64,000 nt of DNA from assembly GCF_002127325.2 (NCBI RefSeq), contig NC_035437.2, positions 160,067,097 to 160,131,096 of the forward strand, read 5' to 3'. This document shows positions 33,841-46,638 of the stretch, one piece after another (positions within the stretch are counted from its first letter, which is position 1; every line of letters starts with the position of its first letter). The position numbers and the translations under genes are program-made. Source of the DNA: Helianthus annuus. Its lineage: Eukaryota > Streptophyta > Magnoliopsida > Asterales > Asteraceae. The notes under the pieces are model-generated. The model had not been told where the DNA came from and did not search any database. It was given only the letters and a program-made list of their open reading frames with translations.

Positions 33841-36800
33841 TGTCACACTCCGACCACGTAGAACATACAAAACGTGGCGGAAACGTCGGGGAGTGTTGTA
33901 ACAGAATCAATTGTTTCAAATCCATGTTAATTGAAGTTTCGTTTTATTAATCAAACATGAAAGTTTACATTGTTTTTATACAAGAACCAAAGAGTACATA
34001 ACATAATTTAACTAGTTCTTGTCTCGTTTTAAGTCACTAAGGCACAGGTCCGCCTAAGTATGTCTTGATAAGTCCTATGCATCATCTCCTGAAAACACAT
34101 GTGAAAATAGGTACGTCAGCATAAAAATGTCTGTGAGATACATTGGTTTTGTGAAAACGGAATTCATGACTTATGTTTGAGAAAATGTTTAGTCATGAAC
34201 CTTGTAATTTGTTTTGTCTTGTAAATCATTTGAAAAACGATAAGATCAGATGATATGTATAAATAAGAGAACACTGTATGGTTAAACGGATAACCATGTA
34301 AAATGAGTTTGTATAAGATAAGTCGTTTGTAAAACAATGTCTCGTGAAAAGTGTGTTATTTGTATAAAATGTCATGTCTCAAATTGAAATGATTCAAATA
34401 ACGCTACGATATGTAATACCATACAAACACTTATATATAGGAAATACCAGCGGCGTATCCACCATGCTTGTATCATATTACACACGCCTCGTTACTTAAT
34501 CACTTACTCAAACCCAACCATCAAGATGAAATGTTTAACAATTGTGGAAATGTTTATGTATAGTCAAATGTCTATTGTCAAATGTAAATCATGTCAACGG
34601 ATACAACTGGTTTACACGGTTCAATGGTTACAAACGGTTCATATAATCGAAGGTTTAAGACGGTTCACATAGTCAAATGGTTACAACGGTTCAAAATGTA
34701 GTATAATGTGTTCATATGCTGGATGAGCATATGCAACAGAAATGCAATGTAAAACAATGTACTAAGTACGCACACAATGGGCATACATAGCATGTAATGT
34801 AAAGCAATGTACTAAGTACGCACACAATGGGCATACATAGCATGTAATGTAAAGCAATGTACTAAGTACGCACACAATGGGCATACATAGCATGTAATGT
34901 AAGGCAAAGTACTAAGTACGCACACAATGGGCATACATAGCATGTAATGTAAGGCAATGTACTAAGTACGCACACAATGGGCATACATAGCATGAAATGT
35001 ATTGTAAAGTGATGTACTAAGTATGCACACAACGGGCATACGTAGCATGAGATGTATTGTAAAGAGATGTACTAAGTATGCACACAATGGACATACATAG
35101 CATAGACACAATGAAATCATGTACTATATATGTACTATCGAACATAGCAAGTATATGATGTGAAAACCGGAAAGCATGAAAGTAACAAGTAGGCACATGC
35201 GTTTAACCCCAAAACAGTTTGGAAAACAGTAAAAGAGGGGTTCAATGTACTCACCTGAGATTGCTTTGAAGTCTTTGTATAATAACCAATAATGCTAGAG
35301 ATCACGGAATATCAAACAGCACCTAATAGGTAGCTATATCAATATACCGGACCAAAATCGGAAGGATCGGATAGTATGCGGGTTCGTAAACCAAACGAGT
35401 ATGGAGACTCGTGTAATATGGTTTAACAAAGCCTAGATACTAAAATGAAACCTAACCTAAGTGCTTACGACCCATTACGACCCGTTTAGGTAGCTTATGC
35501 TATCTTAACGCGTCGTTCGCGTAGAACGCGTTTAGAACGCCTAACATCGTGGCCATAAGGTATAACCTCGGAAGGTTATAGCTATGGTCACCTAATGTGT
35601 TTGGTCGGATCCTAATGATCGACCAAATGGGTCGGGTTCGAAAGTATAAGCGATGGTTTAGATCGCTTACCTTACGACCCTAAATAAGCACTAAACTAAA
35701 AGTGACGAGCTAAGCATGTTAGGACATGCTTAACTAAGTTTAGAAAACAGGTTTGGCATCAAAGCAAACGGCTTTGATGCCCACAAGTAGTTTGGTTACA
35801 AAATACGCAAGAATGCGCATTTTGGCCGAAACTACGACTCGTCACTGAGCCTAGATAACGTGGTAATCAGTACGTATAGTCGCCATGGACTATAACCATC
35901 GTGATCACGCTCACGTTATGAAGTTCCATGAACTTCGTGTTGACCTTAGGCTGGTCATACAGAAAGTTAAGCAGAACTTTGACTTTCGGACTCGAAAAGC
36001 GAATAAAAGAACGAAAGAACACTTACGAAGGGTCCCCGAATGCTAATCTAGATCAAAATGGCTTAGGTATGAAACAAAGGTTCCAACTTAGAGCTTTAGA
36101 TCAGATTTTTGGGGGGTTTTAACCAAAAGGGGGGGGGGTATTTATAGGAAAAGTAAAGCCGTTAGGATCGTTTCTTGAATATCGTGCCACGATCTTAAGC
36201 GTATACTTGTCGCAAAGTTGTGGTGCCTTATTTTGACCCTTAGCTCCTGAGATTGTGAAAGGGCATTGCCCTTTGGAGTGTTTGAAAGGCCAACTTCAGC
36301 TAAAAAGCAAGTTTTCTGCATCTGTAGGGGCCATGCGGCCCGCATCAGGATATGCACAAACTCAGGCGAGCCGCCTGGGCATGCCTGATCTGCACATACT
36401 TTCAGAAATTGCAGTTTTGGTCCCTGTTGCATGTTTAAGCCATTTCTGACACTTCTAAGGCCCATAAAGCCAACTTTAAGGCCCTAAAATGATGCCTAAA
36501 CATTGTGGACATGAAACATGCTCAAAAATATGTCGGATGTTGGTTCGTTTGGCCGTACGAATGCGAAGTTCGGTTAATTACGACGGAATGCGCATAAGCG
36601 CGAAAAACGATCCAAAATGCGTGACGAATGGATTTTTCTCATGCCAAACACTAAGGCATAATATAAGGATGCTTACATAAATTTTTGGACGTCCGGATGT
36701 ATTCAGAACGTAAGTTATGCACGAAAGTGCAAACTTATGCACTTTTTGACACTTTTAGTCCCTGAATGATCCAAAAGTTTGTTTTACCATACCCAACCCT

Positions 36801-37221
36801 TCAAAGCCTATTTCTAAGCTATGTAAAGGATATTTATGGTATGTTTAACTTATGGACATGTTCCGGAATGTTCGTTACAGTTCAAATTGGCATACTTTCG
36901 CAGTTTGTCAAGTTTAGTCCCTGTAAGCGAATTAACTTGTTTTTGCCATACCAAAGCCTTCAAAATTTATTTCTAAGTTATGTAAAGGTTATTTAAGGTA
37001 TGTTAAGTATATGATGGTCTTCCGGAGTATTTGTCGCATTAAACTGAGTACGTTTACGCACTAGTTTGCGTATAATTCCCTAGAAAGTGTTGTAGGGTTT
37101 GAAATTGAACAAGAACAGATATGTGCAAAAGATACACATATTTATACAAGATCCCAAGTATGAATACAATATTTCATCGGCTTGGTATTTGTTTGATGGT
37201 CACAGTAACACAGGTGTCACA
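33841..37221 (-). repeat. 3' LTR of gag-only element
   Basis: 3381 bp. TATAAATA on the minus strand at 36139-36146 next to a G run (longer here than in the other LTR). Holds seven copies of the 50-bp repeat. Confidence 0.93.
34757..35110. repeat. 50-bp tandem repeat in LTR, 7 copies
   Basis: Unit ATGTACTAAGTACGCACACA...GGCATACATAGC starts at 34757, 34807, 34857, 34907, 34957, 35012 and 35067. The last two are 55 bp apart and diverged. Confidence 0.95.
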
Positions 37222-37257
37222 GTCTCCCCTACTTTAGGAAATTTCGTCCCGAAATTT
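37222..37257 (-). other. polypurine tract and pre-PPT hairpin (gag-only element)
   Basis: On the minus strand: AAATTTCG-GGA-CGAAATTT (37257-37239), then CTAAAGTAGGGGAGAC (37237-37222), then the 3' LTR. Same module as in both gypsy elements at 22909 and 26948. Confidence 0.85.
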
Positions 37258-37329
37258 ATTCGTAGGAGTCTATTAGTGACTTTGCCAAATACCCACCAGC
37301 GATATGCAAGGTAATATCCTGTCATTTCC

Positions 37330-38355
37330 TTGACGGTCATTCTTCAGAAACGAAAATGAACAGATGGAGTCATTTTCCTTGATGAGTATTCTTCAGAAAT
37401 GGAAATGACGGAATAAGCAAACGGATGTTCATTTCCTCAACGGACAAATCTTCAGAAACGAAAAATGAACAGACGGAGTCATTTTCAATGGTTGCTTCAT
37501 CAGAAATGGAAATGAAGGATTACACAACGGATATTCATTTCCCCAACGGATAAATCGTCAGAGACGAAAATGCACTAACGGAGTCATCTTCAACGGTTGC
37601 TTCATCAGAGTTGGAAATGAAGGATTACACAACGGATATTCATTTCCCCAACGGATAAATCGTCAGAAACGAAAATGCACTAACGGAGTCATCTTCAACG
37701 GTTGCTTCATCAGAGTTGGAAATGAAGGATTACACAACGGATATTCATTTCCCCAACGGATAAATCGTCAGAAACGAAAATGCACTAACAGAGTCATCTT
37801 CAACGGTTGCTTCATCAGAGTTGGAAATAAAGGATTACACAACGGATATTCATTTCCCCAACGGATAAATCGTCAGAAACGAAAATGCACTAACGGAGTC
37901 ATCTTCAACGGTTGCTTCATCAGAGTTGGAAATGAAGGATTACACAACGGATATTCATTTCCCCAATGGATAAATCATCAGAAACGAAAATGCACTAACG
38001 GAGTCATCTTCAACAGTTGCTTCATCAGAGTTGGAAATGAAGGATTACACAACGGATATTCATTTCCCCAACGGATAAATCGTCAGAAACGAAAATGCAC
38101 TAACGGAGTCATCTTCAACGGTTGCTTCATCAGAGTTGGAAATGAAGGATTACACAACAGATATTCATTTCCCCAACGGATAAATCGTCAGAAACGAAAA
38201 TGCACTAACGGAGTCATCTTCAACGGTTGCTTCATCAGAGTTGGAAATGAAGGATTACACAACGGATATTCATTTCCCCAACGGATAAATCGTCAGAAAC
38301 GAAAATGAACTAACGGAGTCATTTTCAACGGTTGCTTCATCAGAGTTGGAAATGA
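37330..38355. repeat. 105-bp satellite in retrotransposon 3' region
   Basis: About nine units. GGATTACACAACGG-type starts fall at 37516, 37621, 37726, 37831, 37936, 38041, 38146 and 38251, with a diverged unit near 37410. Each unit holds two related half-blocks (CAGAAACGAAAATGCACTAACGG and CAGAGTTGGAAATGAAGG). The period is a multiple of three, but no frame is open through it. Confidence 0.95.
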
Positions 38356-39412
38356 ATAGGGTTAACTCTAGACACATGACAGAACTTACTGTGATTTCTG
38401 TGCACTAAATTCCATAATTATGTATGCATCCATAATTACGTAATCCCTTGCACAGTCCGCACAATTTGTTTTGTAATGTTTTGGGGAAGGATATCAAACT
38501 TGTGATGAGGGTGACTAGACTTCCATCGGGTCCTTTAATTAGATCGACATGGGATCTTCTTAGTTAGGCCACCAAGGAGTCCTTTCAGCTATATCATCAC
38601 ATGATATCCCTAACCAGATTTTTGGATCAATCTGTTTATCTAGACCACTCAAGGGGTCTAATTATGAAGTAGTACTTTATAATACAAGGGACTTAACTAT
38701 ATCATAGAAGTCCATTGAGGATTTTAAGTAATACCTTTGGGTATCCTACGATGAATCTCTTGTACAAGGATGTAGGATTCTATGAGGATTTGGATAACAT
38801 ACTTGGATCACACAACAACACATAAGGGAACACATGAGCACAAAGTCACATAATTGTTTAACTTGATTATAATTTGTTATTAACTTGTTATTGATTGAAC
38901 ACGGATATGGAAACCAGTCGACGGGCTACAATGTCCATTGGGATCTATCTGAGAAGATAGGAAGTTCTCCCAAAATTTGATTTTTGTTTACAAGGAATCA
39001 CCACCTTCGAATTAAGGTATACAACAATTAAGGACTTACGGGAAATCCTTAGGTACCCTATTAAGGATTTATAGTGGTACTTTGGGTATTCGTCTTGTGT
39101 TGTAACATGCGCCTTGTACTTCGTTTCCTTAGAATAAACGGGTACTTAGGAATTTCGTGGAAGACGCAAGCGATTATAGTATGGGAGAATTTTGGGGGTA
39201 GTTTGTTCTTCAAGGAATACGGTTTCTTGATTGTCGGTATTGTAAGGGATATGTCGTTTATACATGCAACCACAGCAATACATTGCAATGTAAATAAAAG
39301 ATTTATTTATAAACAACGATAACAACTGTTTCTTGGACTTTGACAACAAAAGAAAATAATACATAAGACGTGATTATTTCCAAACGATGTTGTCTTCTAG
39401 TCAGTCAGATGC
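38356..39412 (-). other. non-coding 3' region between gag and satellite
   Basis: About 1 kb downstream of gag in element orientation. It has no pol motif in any frame and only short spurious ORFs. This is where pol would be expected. Confidence 0.6.
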
Positions 39413-40519
39413 TCATCCCTGTGCTGGATTTGCATTAGCAAGCTTTGGGCAATTTCTTCGGAGATGACCCATCTCGCCACAGTTGAAACAAGAGCCTGGT
39501 AGAAAACGACCTTGAGCAGGATTGTTGCCAGCTTGGTTTGGCGCAACTGCAGTTGGGCAGACTCTTGCTGTGTGGCCTATAAGTCCACAAGTTTGGCATT
39601 TGCGGCACTGTACATTGGCGTGATGATGGAGGCTACATTGGTTGCACAAGGGTGCAGTTCCATTGTATGGTTTCCTAGCAGGGGGTTGAGCTGGATGGTT
39701 GGGGACGGCTTGACCATTATGAGCGACCACGGCGAAGTTCTGAGAAGCCTTTCGCTTCTTTGACTTCTTAGGGGATTCAGTCTGTTCATCCATGGTCTTT
39801 GATTCCTCGATTGGGTTCGATTCCCCGACCGGTTTCTTGTCACCTTTTCGGAAAAGTTTACCTTTCCTGATCTTTGATTCAGTCAAGGTTGCAGATAGCT
39901 CAATGGCCTGTCTAACTGTAGTAGGGTTGCTACCAGTCACAATGTCTTGTATTGAGTCAGGAAGGCCATCAATGTACTTTTCGATTGCCTTATCCAAAGG
40001 TGTAACCATATCCGGGCATAACAAACTTAACTCCTCATAGTGATCCGTGTAGGCTCGATGCTCACCGCTAACTTGCTTAAGATCGTCGAACTCCGTTTCC
40101 AAGGCCCTGATCTCGTGACGAGGATAGAATTCCTTCATCATCAGAGCTCGAAGCTCTTTCCATGTTTGAGCCAGTGCCACATCGGCACCCCTATCTCTCA
40201 TCACACCATTCCACCATGTCAAAGCTCGTTTCTCAAAGACGCTAGATGCGAATTCTACCTTTCGCTCGCTTGGACATTGAACATGTCTGAAGGTGTTCTC
40301 TAAACTCTCAAACCATTGCAGAAGTGCAGTCGCTCCTTGAGACCCAGAAAACTTTGATGGCTTGGCCGAGTTGAACGTCTTGAAGTTGCAGGGGGCATTA
40401 TTGTTGTTGTTGGCTTGGTTCCACTAAGCAAAGAGGTTTGGGAATTGAGCAGCCATTTGCTGTGCAATGATCTCTGCCAGTTCGGCAGTCGCTATCTGGT
40501 TTTCGCGTCGAGGAGGCAT
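39413..40519 (-). pseudogene. gag: gag with one premature stop
   Basis: From ATG at 40519 (MPPRRENQIATAELAEIIAQ) to TGA at 39415-39413, 368 codons. A single TAG at codon 32 (40426-40424) sits where LFA-stop-WNQ suggests a former CAG, and the rest is open. The retrotransposon gag domain spans about residues 55-190 (LTWWNGVM, FYPRHEIRALETEF, YIDGLPDSIQ). A basic linker (KKSKKRK) follows, then CHHxC-like CNQC...HHHANVQCRKC, CQTCGLIGHTARVC and CFNCGEMGHLRRNC, giving two clear CCHC knuckles for RNA binding. One stop in an otherwise clean frame fits very recent decay, readthrough or dispensability. Confidence 0.88.
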
Positions 40520-41109
40520 TCTAAAAGAGAAACAAGAAAGAAAGCAAATGAAATGGCATTGGGTAAGAATAGGATGTTACAATTACCGACCATAGTCATG
40601 GTTGATGGTCATTTGTTTGAACCACGAAGCAAACAAACAACACTAAGGCTGAATCAAAGCAAATAGATCCTCATAGTGTATCGCGAAGACATGCTCGCCT
40701 ATAAGTGGACACTCACCCCAAGAGTTCCCAGGTAAGAGTGACTGGTCCGATTATGTGGATTTGTACGAACACTCTAGCCTTAGACAGAAAACCCAGAGTA
40801 CACGCATTCGCTCTTCCAGTTTGCACGTGTTCACACTATTTAGGACCCAAAACCTTGACGAGAGTTTTGAAAATTCAAAGGGGTTCAAAACCTTATAACA
40901 GCGGGTTCAAAACCTAGTAATCAATCATCCTAGAACAGATGATTAGTTTTCAAAGCGATTTTGAAATTTATGTTCTTGTTGTGGTCGTCGCCTAAGGATA
41001 GGCGACGGTATTGTTTTATGACTAAACGCAAGTAAACTCGCGTTAGGGTCCTAGGAAGGTTATAGACTAGGTCAAAGCATTACTAATAACCTAATTCCCT
41101 ATAACCATT

Positions 41110-41122
41110 GGCTCTGATACCA
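41110..41122 (-). other. primer binding site, tRNA-iMet
   Basis: TGGTATCAGAGCC on the minus strand, 7 bp from the 5' LTR of the gag-only element. Confidence 0.95.
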
Positions 41123-41129
41123 ACTTTTC

Positions 41130-44100
41130 TGTCACACCCCGACCACGTAGAACATACAAAACGTGGCGGAAACGTCGGGGAGTGTTGTAACAGAATCAAT
41201 TGTTTCAAATCCATGGTAATTGAAGTTTCGTTTTATTAATCAAACATGAAAGTTTACATTGTTTTTATACAAGAACCAAAGAGTACATAACATAATTTAA
41301 CTAGTTCTTGTCTCGTTTTAAGTCACTAAGGCACAGGTCCGCCTAACTATGTCTTGATAAGTCCTATGCATCATCTCCTGAAAACACATGTGAAAATAGG
41401 TACGTCAGCATAAAAATGCCTATGAGATACATTGGTTTTGTGAAAACGGAATTCATGACGTATGTTTGAGAAAATGTTTAGTCATGAACCTTGTAATTTG
41501 CTTTGTCTTGCTTTGTCTTGTAAATCATTTGAAAAACGATAAGATCAGATGATATGTATAAATAAGAGAACACTGTATGGTTAAACGGATAACCATGTAA
41601 AATGAGTTTGTATAAGATAAGTCGTTTGTAAAACAATGTCTCGTGAAAAGTGTGTTATTTGTATAAAATGTCATATGTCTCAAATTGAAATGATTCAAAT
41701 AACGCTACGATATGTAATACCATACAAACACTTATATATAGGAAGTACCAGCGGCGTATCCACCATGCTTGTATCATATTACACACGCCTCGTTACTTAA
41801 TTACTTACTCAAACCCAACCATCAAGATGAAATGTTTAACAATTGTGGAAATGTTTATGTATAGTCAAATGTCTACAGTCAAATGTAAATCATGTCAACG
41901 GATACAACTGGTTTACACGGTTCAATGGTTACAAACAGTTCATATAATCGAAGGTTTAAGACGGTTCACATAGTCTAATGGTTACAACGCTTCAAAATGT
42001 AGTATAATGTGTTCATATGCTGGATGAGCATATGCAACAGAAATGCCATGTAAAACAATGTACTAAGTACGCACACAATGGGCATACATAGCATGTAATG
42101 TAAAGTAATGTACTAAGTACGCACACAATGGGCATACATAGCATGTAATGTAATGCAATGTACTAAGTACGCACACAATGGGCATACATAGCATGTAATG
42201 TAAGGCAATGTACTAAGTACGCACACAATGGGCATACATAGCATGTAATGTAAGGCAATGTACTAAGTACGCACACAATGGGCATACATAGCATGTAATG
42301 TAAGGCAATGTACTAAGTACGCACACAATGGGCATACATAGCATGAAATGTATTGTAAAGTGATGTACTAAGTATACACACAACGGGCATACGTAGCATG
42401 AGATGTATTGTAAAGAGATGTACTAAGTATGCACACAATGGACATACATAGCATAGACACAATGAAATCATGTACTATATATGTACTATCGAACATAGCA
42501 AGTATATGATGTGAAAACCGGAAAGCATGAAAGTAACAAGTAGGCACATGCGTTTAACCCCAAAACAGTTTGGAAAACAGTAAAAGAGGGGTTCAATGTA
42601 CTCACCTGAGATTGCTTTGAAGTCTTTGTATAATAACCAATAATGCTAAAGATCACGGAATATCAAACGGCACCTAATAGGTAGCTATATCAATATACCG
42701 GACCAAAATCGGAAGGATCAGATAGTATGCGGGTTCGTAAACCAAACGAGTATGGAGACTCGTGTAATATGGTTTAACAAAGCCTACATACTAAAATGAA
42801 ACCTAACCTAAGTGCTTACGACCCATTACGACCCGTTTAGGTAGCTTATGCTATCTTAACGCGTCGTTCGCGTAGAACGCGTTTGGAACGCCTAACATCG
42901 TGGCCATAAGGTATAACCTCGGAAGGTTATAGCTATGGTCACCTAATGTGTTTGGTCGGATCCTAATGATCGACCAAATGGGTCGGGTTCGAAAGTATAA
43001 GCGATGGTTTAGATCGCTTATCTTACGACCCTAAATAAGCACTAAACTAAAAGTGACGAGCTAAGCATGTTAGGACATGCTTAACTAAGTTTAGAAAACA
43101 GGTTTGGCATCAAAGCAAACGGCTTTGATGCCCACAAGTAGTTTGGTTGCAAAATACGCAAGAATGCGCATTTTGGCCGAAACTACGACTCGTCACTGAG
43201 CCTAGATAACGTGGTAATCAGTAGGTATAGTCGCCATGGACTATAACCATCGTGATCACGCTCACGTTATGAAGTTCCATGAACTTCGTGTTGACCTTAG
43301 GCTGGTCATACAGAAAGTCAAGCAGAACTTTGACTTTCGGACTCGAAAAGTGAATAAAAGAACGAAAGAACACTTACGAAGGGTCCCCGAATGCTAATCT
43401 AGATCAAAATGGCTCAGGTATGAAACAAAGGTTCCAACTTAGAGCTTTAGATCAGATTTTTGTGGGTTTTAACCAAAAGGGGGGGTATTTATAGGAAAAG
43501 TAAAGCCGTTAGGATCGTTTCTTGAATATCGTGCCACGATCTTAAGCGTACACTTGTCGCAAAGTTGTGGTGCCTTATTTTGACCCTTAGCTCCTGAGAT
43601 TGTGAAAGGGCATTGCCCTTTGGAGTGTTTGAAAGGCCAACTTCAGCCAAAAAGCAAGTTTTCTGCATCTGTAGGGGCCATGCGGCCCGCATCAGGATAT
43701 GCACAAACTCAGGCGGGCCGCCTGGGCATGCCTGATCTGCACATACTTTCAGAAATGGCAGTTTTGGTCCCTGTTGCATGTTTAAGCCATTTCCGACACT
43801 TCTAAGGCCCATAAAGCCAACTTTAAGGCCCTAAAATGATGCCTAAACATTGTGGACATGAAACATGCTCAAAATATGTCGGATGTTGGTTCGTTTGGCC
43901 GTACGAATGCGATGTTCGGTTAATTACGACGGAATGCGCATAAGCGCGAAAAACGATCCAAAATGCGTGACGAATGGATTTTTCTCATGCCAAACACTAA
44001 GGCATAATATAAGGATGCTTACATAAATTTTTGGACGTCCGGATGTATTCAGAACGTAAGTTATGCGCGAAAGTGCAAACTTATGCACTTTTTGACACTT

Positions 44101-44568
44101 TTAGTCCCTGAATGATCCAAAAGTTTGTTTTAGCATACCCAACCCTTCAAAGCCTATTTCTAAGCTATGTAAAGGATATTTATGGTATGTTTAACTTATG
44201 GACATGTTCCGGAATGTTCGTTACAGTTCAAATTGGCATACTTTCGCAGTTTGTCAAGTTTAGTCCCTGTAAGCGAATTAACTTGTTTTTGCCATACCAA
44301 GGCCTTCAAAACTTATTTCTAAGTTATGTAAAGGTTATTTAAGGTATGTTAAGTATATGATGGTCTTCCGGAGTATTTGTCGCATTAAACTGAGTATGTT
44401 TACGCACTAGTTTGCGTATAATTCCCCAGAAAGTGTTGTAGGGTTTGAAATTGAACAAGAACTGATATGTGCAAAAGATACACATATTTATACAAGATCC
44501 CAAGTATGAAATACAATATTTCATCGGCTTGGTATTTGTTTGATGGTCGCGGTGACACAGGTGTCACA
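41130..44568 (-). repeat. 5' LTR of gag-only element
   Basis: 3439 bp. TATAAATA on the minus strand at 43486-43493. Eight copies of the 50-bp repeat, one more than the other LTR, and a small duplication TTTGTCTTGC near 41500. Confidence 0.93.
42058..42475. repeat. 50-bp tandem repeat in LTR, 8 copies
   Basis: Units start at 42058, 42108, 42158, 42208, 42258, 42308, 42363 and 42418. Seven copies stand in the sister LTR, so copy number changed after insertion. Confidence 0.95.
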
Positions 44569-45380
44569 TAACGGCCGTTAAAAACTAACTGATAACTTAG
44601 TACCCCACCTCGTACTTTGGAGAAACCATACCTCGAACTTTGGAGAAACCATAGGGACTAACCACAAAATTAACTCTTGTAATATATAAAACAAAATTTT
44701 TTTCTCTTATTATTTAATTAAACCTTTTTAATTATATATGTAAACCATTTTTTAAATAATTACACGTAATTGACGTATTAAAACGAATTTAAAGTCACTT
44801 CAGTAATTAGCTTACAAGTAAATTAATGGGAATATTTCACAAAATGATAACCAAGTTTTAAAAGTGTTTCAATTAGGTCACTCATAAAAAAATTGTTCTA
44901 ATTAACTCATTAAAGTTTATTTTATTTGCTAATCCTATATAATTAACCTGAATGGGAGGTAAACTATCATATGTGACATTTATTTTTTTAATTAAATATG
45001 TTGGCATAATTTATTTAATAAAAAATTGATCGTTTTGGATTTTATAAATTAGCGTACTTTGGTTTGTTCTTATTTTTTATATTTTTTAGTTAAATAATAA
45101 AAAAAATTAGTTAAAGAAAATGAGAAAAAAAAAATTTGTGTTTTAAATACTATTAGAGTTAGTTGCGAGGTTAGTCCCTGTGGTTTCTCCAAAGTAACAA
45201 AGTTGGGTACTAAGTTCTTAATTGACAAAAATACCGTAAGTTTTCAGTTAGTATTTAACACCCGTTAGCCTTAAGGCCCTAGGATGTTAGAAAATCAAAA
45301 GTTAAAACCTTGGATTGTTACTTTAAATTATTAGTACCTAACGTTGTTATTTTCCATAAACCACAGAGACTAATAGTGTA

Positions 45381-45449
<69 letters not shown>

Positions 45450-45450
45450 T
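45381..45450. repeat. (AAT)n microsatellite
   Basis: About 23 AAT units flank the right end of the foldback element. Confidence 0.95.
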
Positions 45451-45689
45451 CACAACCACCTAAAATATTACATCAATACATCGATCTTATAATAAAAAAT
45501 CAAAATAACATATATAGTATTAAATATCATAACTTCAAATCCTACAAACCATAACAATAGATTCTAGCACTTAAAAAAAAGTTAAATTAGCACATAACAA
45601 AACAATACATACATAAAAGTTGCACTTTTAAAGTATATTAGCACATGAAAATAAGATAATTGATTTTAGCACATATATGAACTAGGTTA

Positions 45690-46150
45690 TAACCCTGTGT
45701 ATTACACGAGTTGAATAAATAAATTTTATATACTAAATAATAAAATAATATATCTTTAAAAACCTTCTTTATTGCACGAGTTAAATAAATATAATTTTAT
45801 ATATTAAATAATAAAAAGACACTATTGTACATGTTGAATAAATGTAATTTTATATAAAAAATAAAAAAGTTATATCTTTAAAACCACATGTATTACACGA
45901 GTTGAATAAATGTTATGCTGTTTACCAAATAATAAAATAATACATCTTTAAAAAACCTCATTTATTACACGGGTTGAATAAATGTAATTTTATATACCAA
46001 ATAATCAAAAAAAATACATTTTTAAAAGTATGCGTATTAAACGGTTTGAATAAATGTAATTTTCTGTACTAAATAATAAAATATATATATATATATATCC
46101 TTAAAAAAACCTCGTGTATTGTACGAATTGAATAAATCTAATTTTATACA
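45690..46150 (-). repeat. tandem array of Helitron terminator-like hairpins
   Basis: Seven units spaced about 60-72 bp, each with a CGTGTATTACACG-like inverted repeat followed by GTTGAATAAAT and an AATAATAAAA stretch: near 45695, 45761, 45822, 45885, 45957, 46028 and 46108. The last unit in minus-strand order is the Helitron's 3' hairpin. Confidence 0.75.
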
Positions 46151-46158
46151 TCAAATAA

Positions 46159-46441
46159 TAAAATTACGATTTTGGCCCCCGTGGTTATATCACTTTTACC
46201 CTCTTAGCCCAAAAAAGATTTTTTTTAACATCTAAGCCCCAACGTCTTTTTTTCTAACCTTTTTGGCACCTAACGTCTTTTTTAAACCCTTTTGGCCCCT
46301 AACATTTAATGGATGGGGTTAGTGTTAGGGGCCAAAATGGTTAGAAATGAAGACGTTGGAAGCTCAGATGTTAAAAAATTATTTTTTGGGCTAAAAGCGT
46401 AAAAGTGATATAACTACAGAGGCCAAAATCGTAATTTTCTC
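46159..46441. mobile_element. foldback MITE (about 283 bp)
   Basis: Nearly the whole element is an inverted repeat with arms of about 110 bp: AAATTACGATTTTGGCC at both ends, TATATCACTTTTAC and TTTTGGCCCCTAACA inside. No clear target duplication was found. Confidence 0.8.
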
Positions 46442-46638
46442 TAAATAATATTATAAATGAGAAAAAGATTAAACTAAATAATAATTATTCATAAGATATT
46501 AAACTAAATAATATTTAATAGGAGAGTTATTTATAATTAATTAGAAAAGATTAAATTAAAATAATAATTATCTATTGCCCTAATATGATGACAAGTGTCC
46601 CAAAAGTGGTTTCTTTTATTATATAGTATAGATATAGA

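Larger units (their letters stand above)
33841..44568 (-). mobile_element. gag-only LTR retrotransposon with 3.4-kb LTRs
   Basis: LTRs begin TGTCACA and end GGTGTCACA on the plus strand. Perfect duplication TAACG (33836-33840 and 44569-44573). The element reads on the minus strand: primer site 41110-41122, gag 40519-39413, a 105-bp satellite, then hairpin and polypurine tract 37257-37222. The 3.9-kb interior has no protease, RT, RNase H or integrase, so it must be mobilised in trans, as proposed for TR-GAG/LARD-type elements. LTRs differ by roughly 1 percent by eye. Confidence 0.93.
33722..45385. mobile_element. foldback DNA element split by LTR retrotransposon
   Basis: The left arm (33722-33840 continuing at 44574-44690) and the right arm (45163-45385) are inverted copies, with shared wording such as TGTGGTTTAT, AAAGTAACAATC, GTTTTAACTTTTGATTTT, GGAGAAACCA and GGGACTAACC. 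Removing the LTR element leaves about 0.93 kb with arms over 200 bp and an AT-rich core, typical of a MITE. The AAT flanks hide any target duplication. The superfamily is unassigned. Confidence 0.8.
45682..46638 (-). mobile_element. non-autonomous Helitron with reiterated 3' hairpin
   Basis: Minus strand: 5' end TCTATATCTATACTATATAA (from about 46638, after A), 3' end a GTGT/ACAC hairpin, then TTATAACCTAG (45685-45682) followed by host T. It has no terminal inverted repeat or coding sequence. It is interrupted by a foldback MITE at 46159-46441. Confidence 0.7.

Noticed and set aside
34757..35110. CRISPR-like regular repeat array
   Set aside because: The 50-bp units are contiguous with no unique spacers, and the array is in a retrotransposon LTR of a plant.
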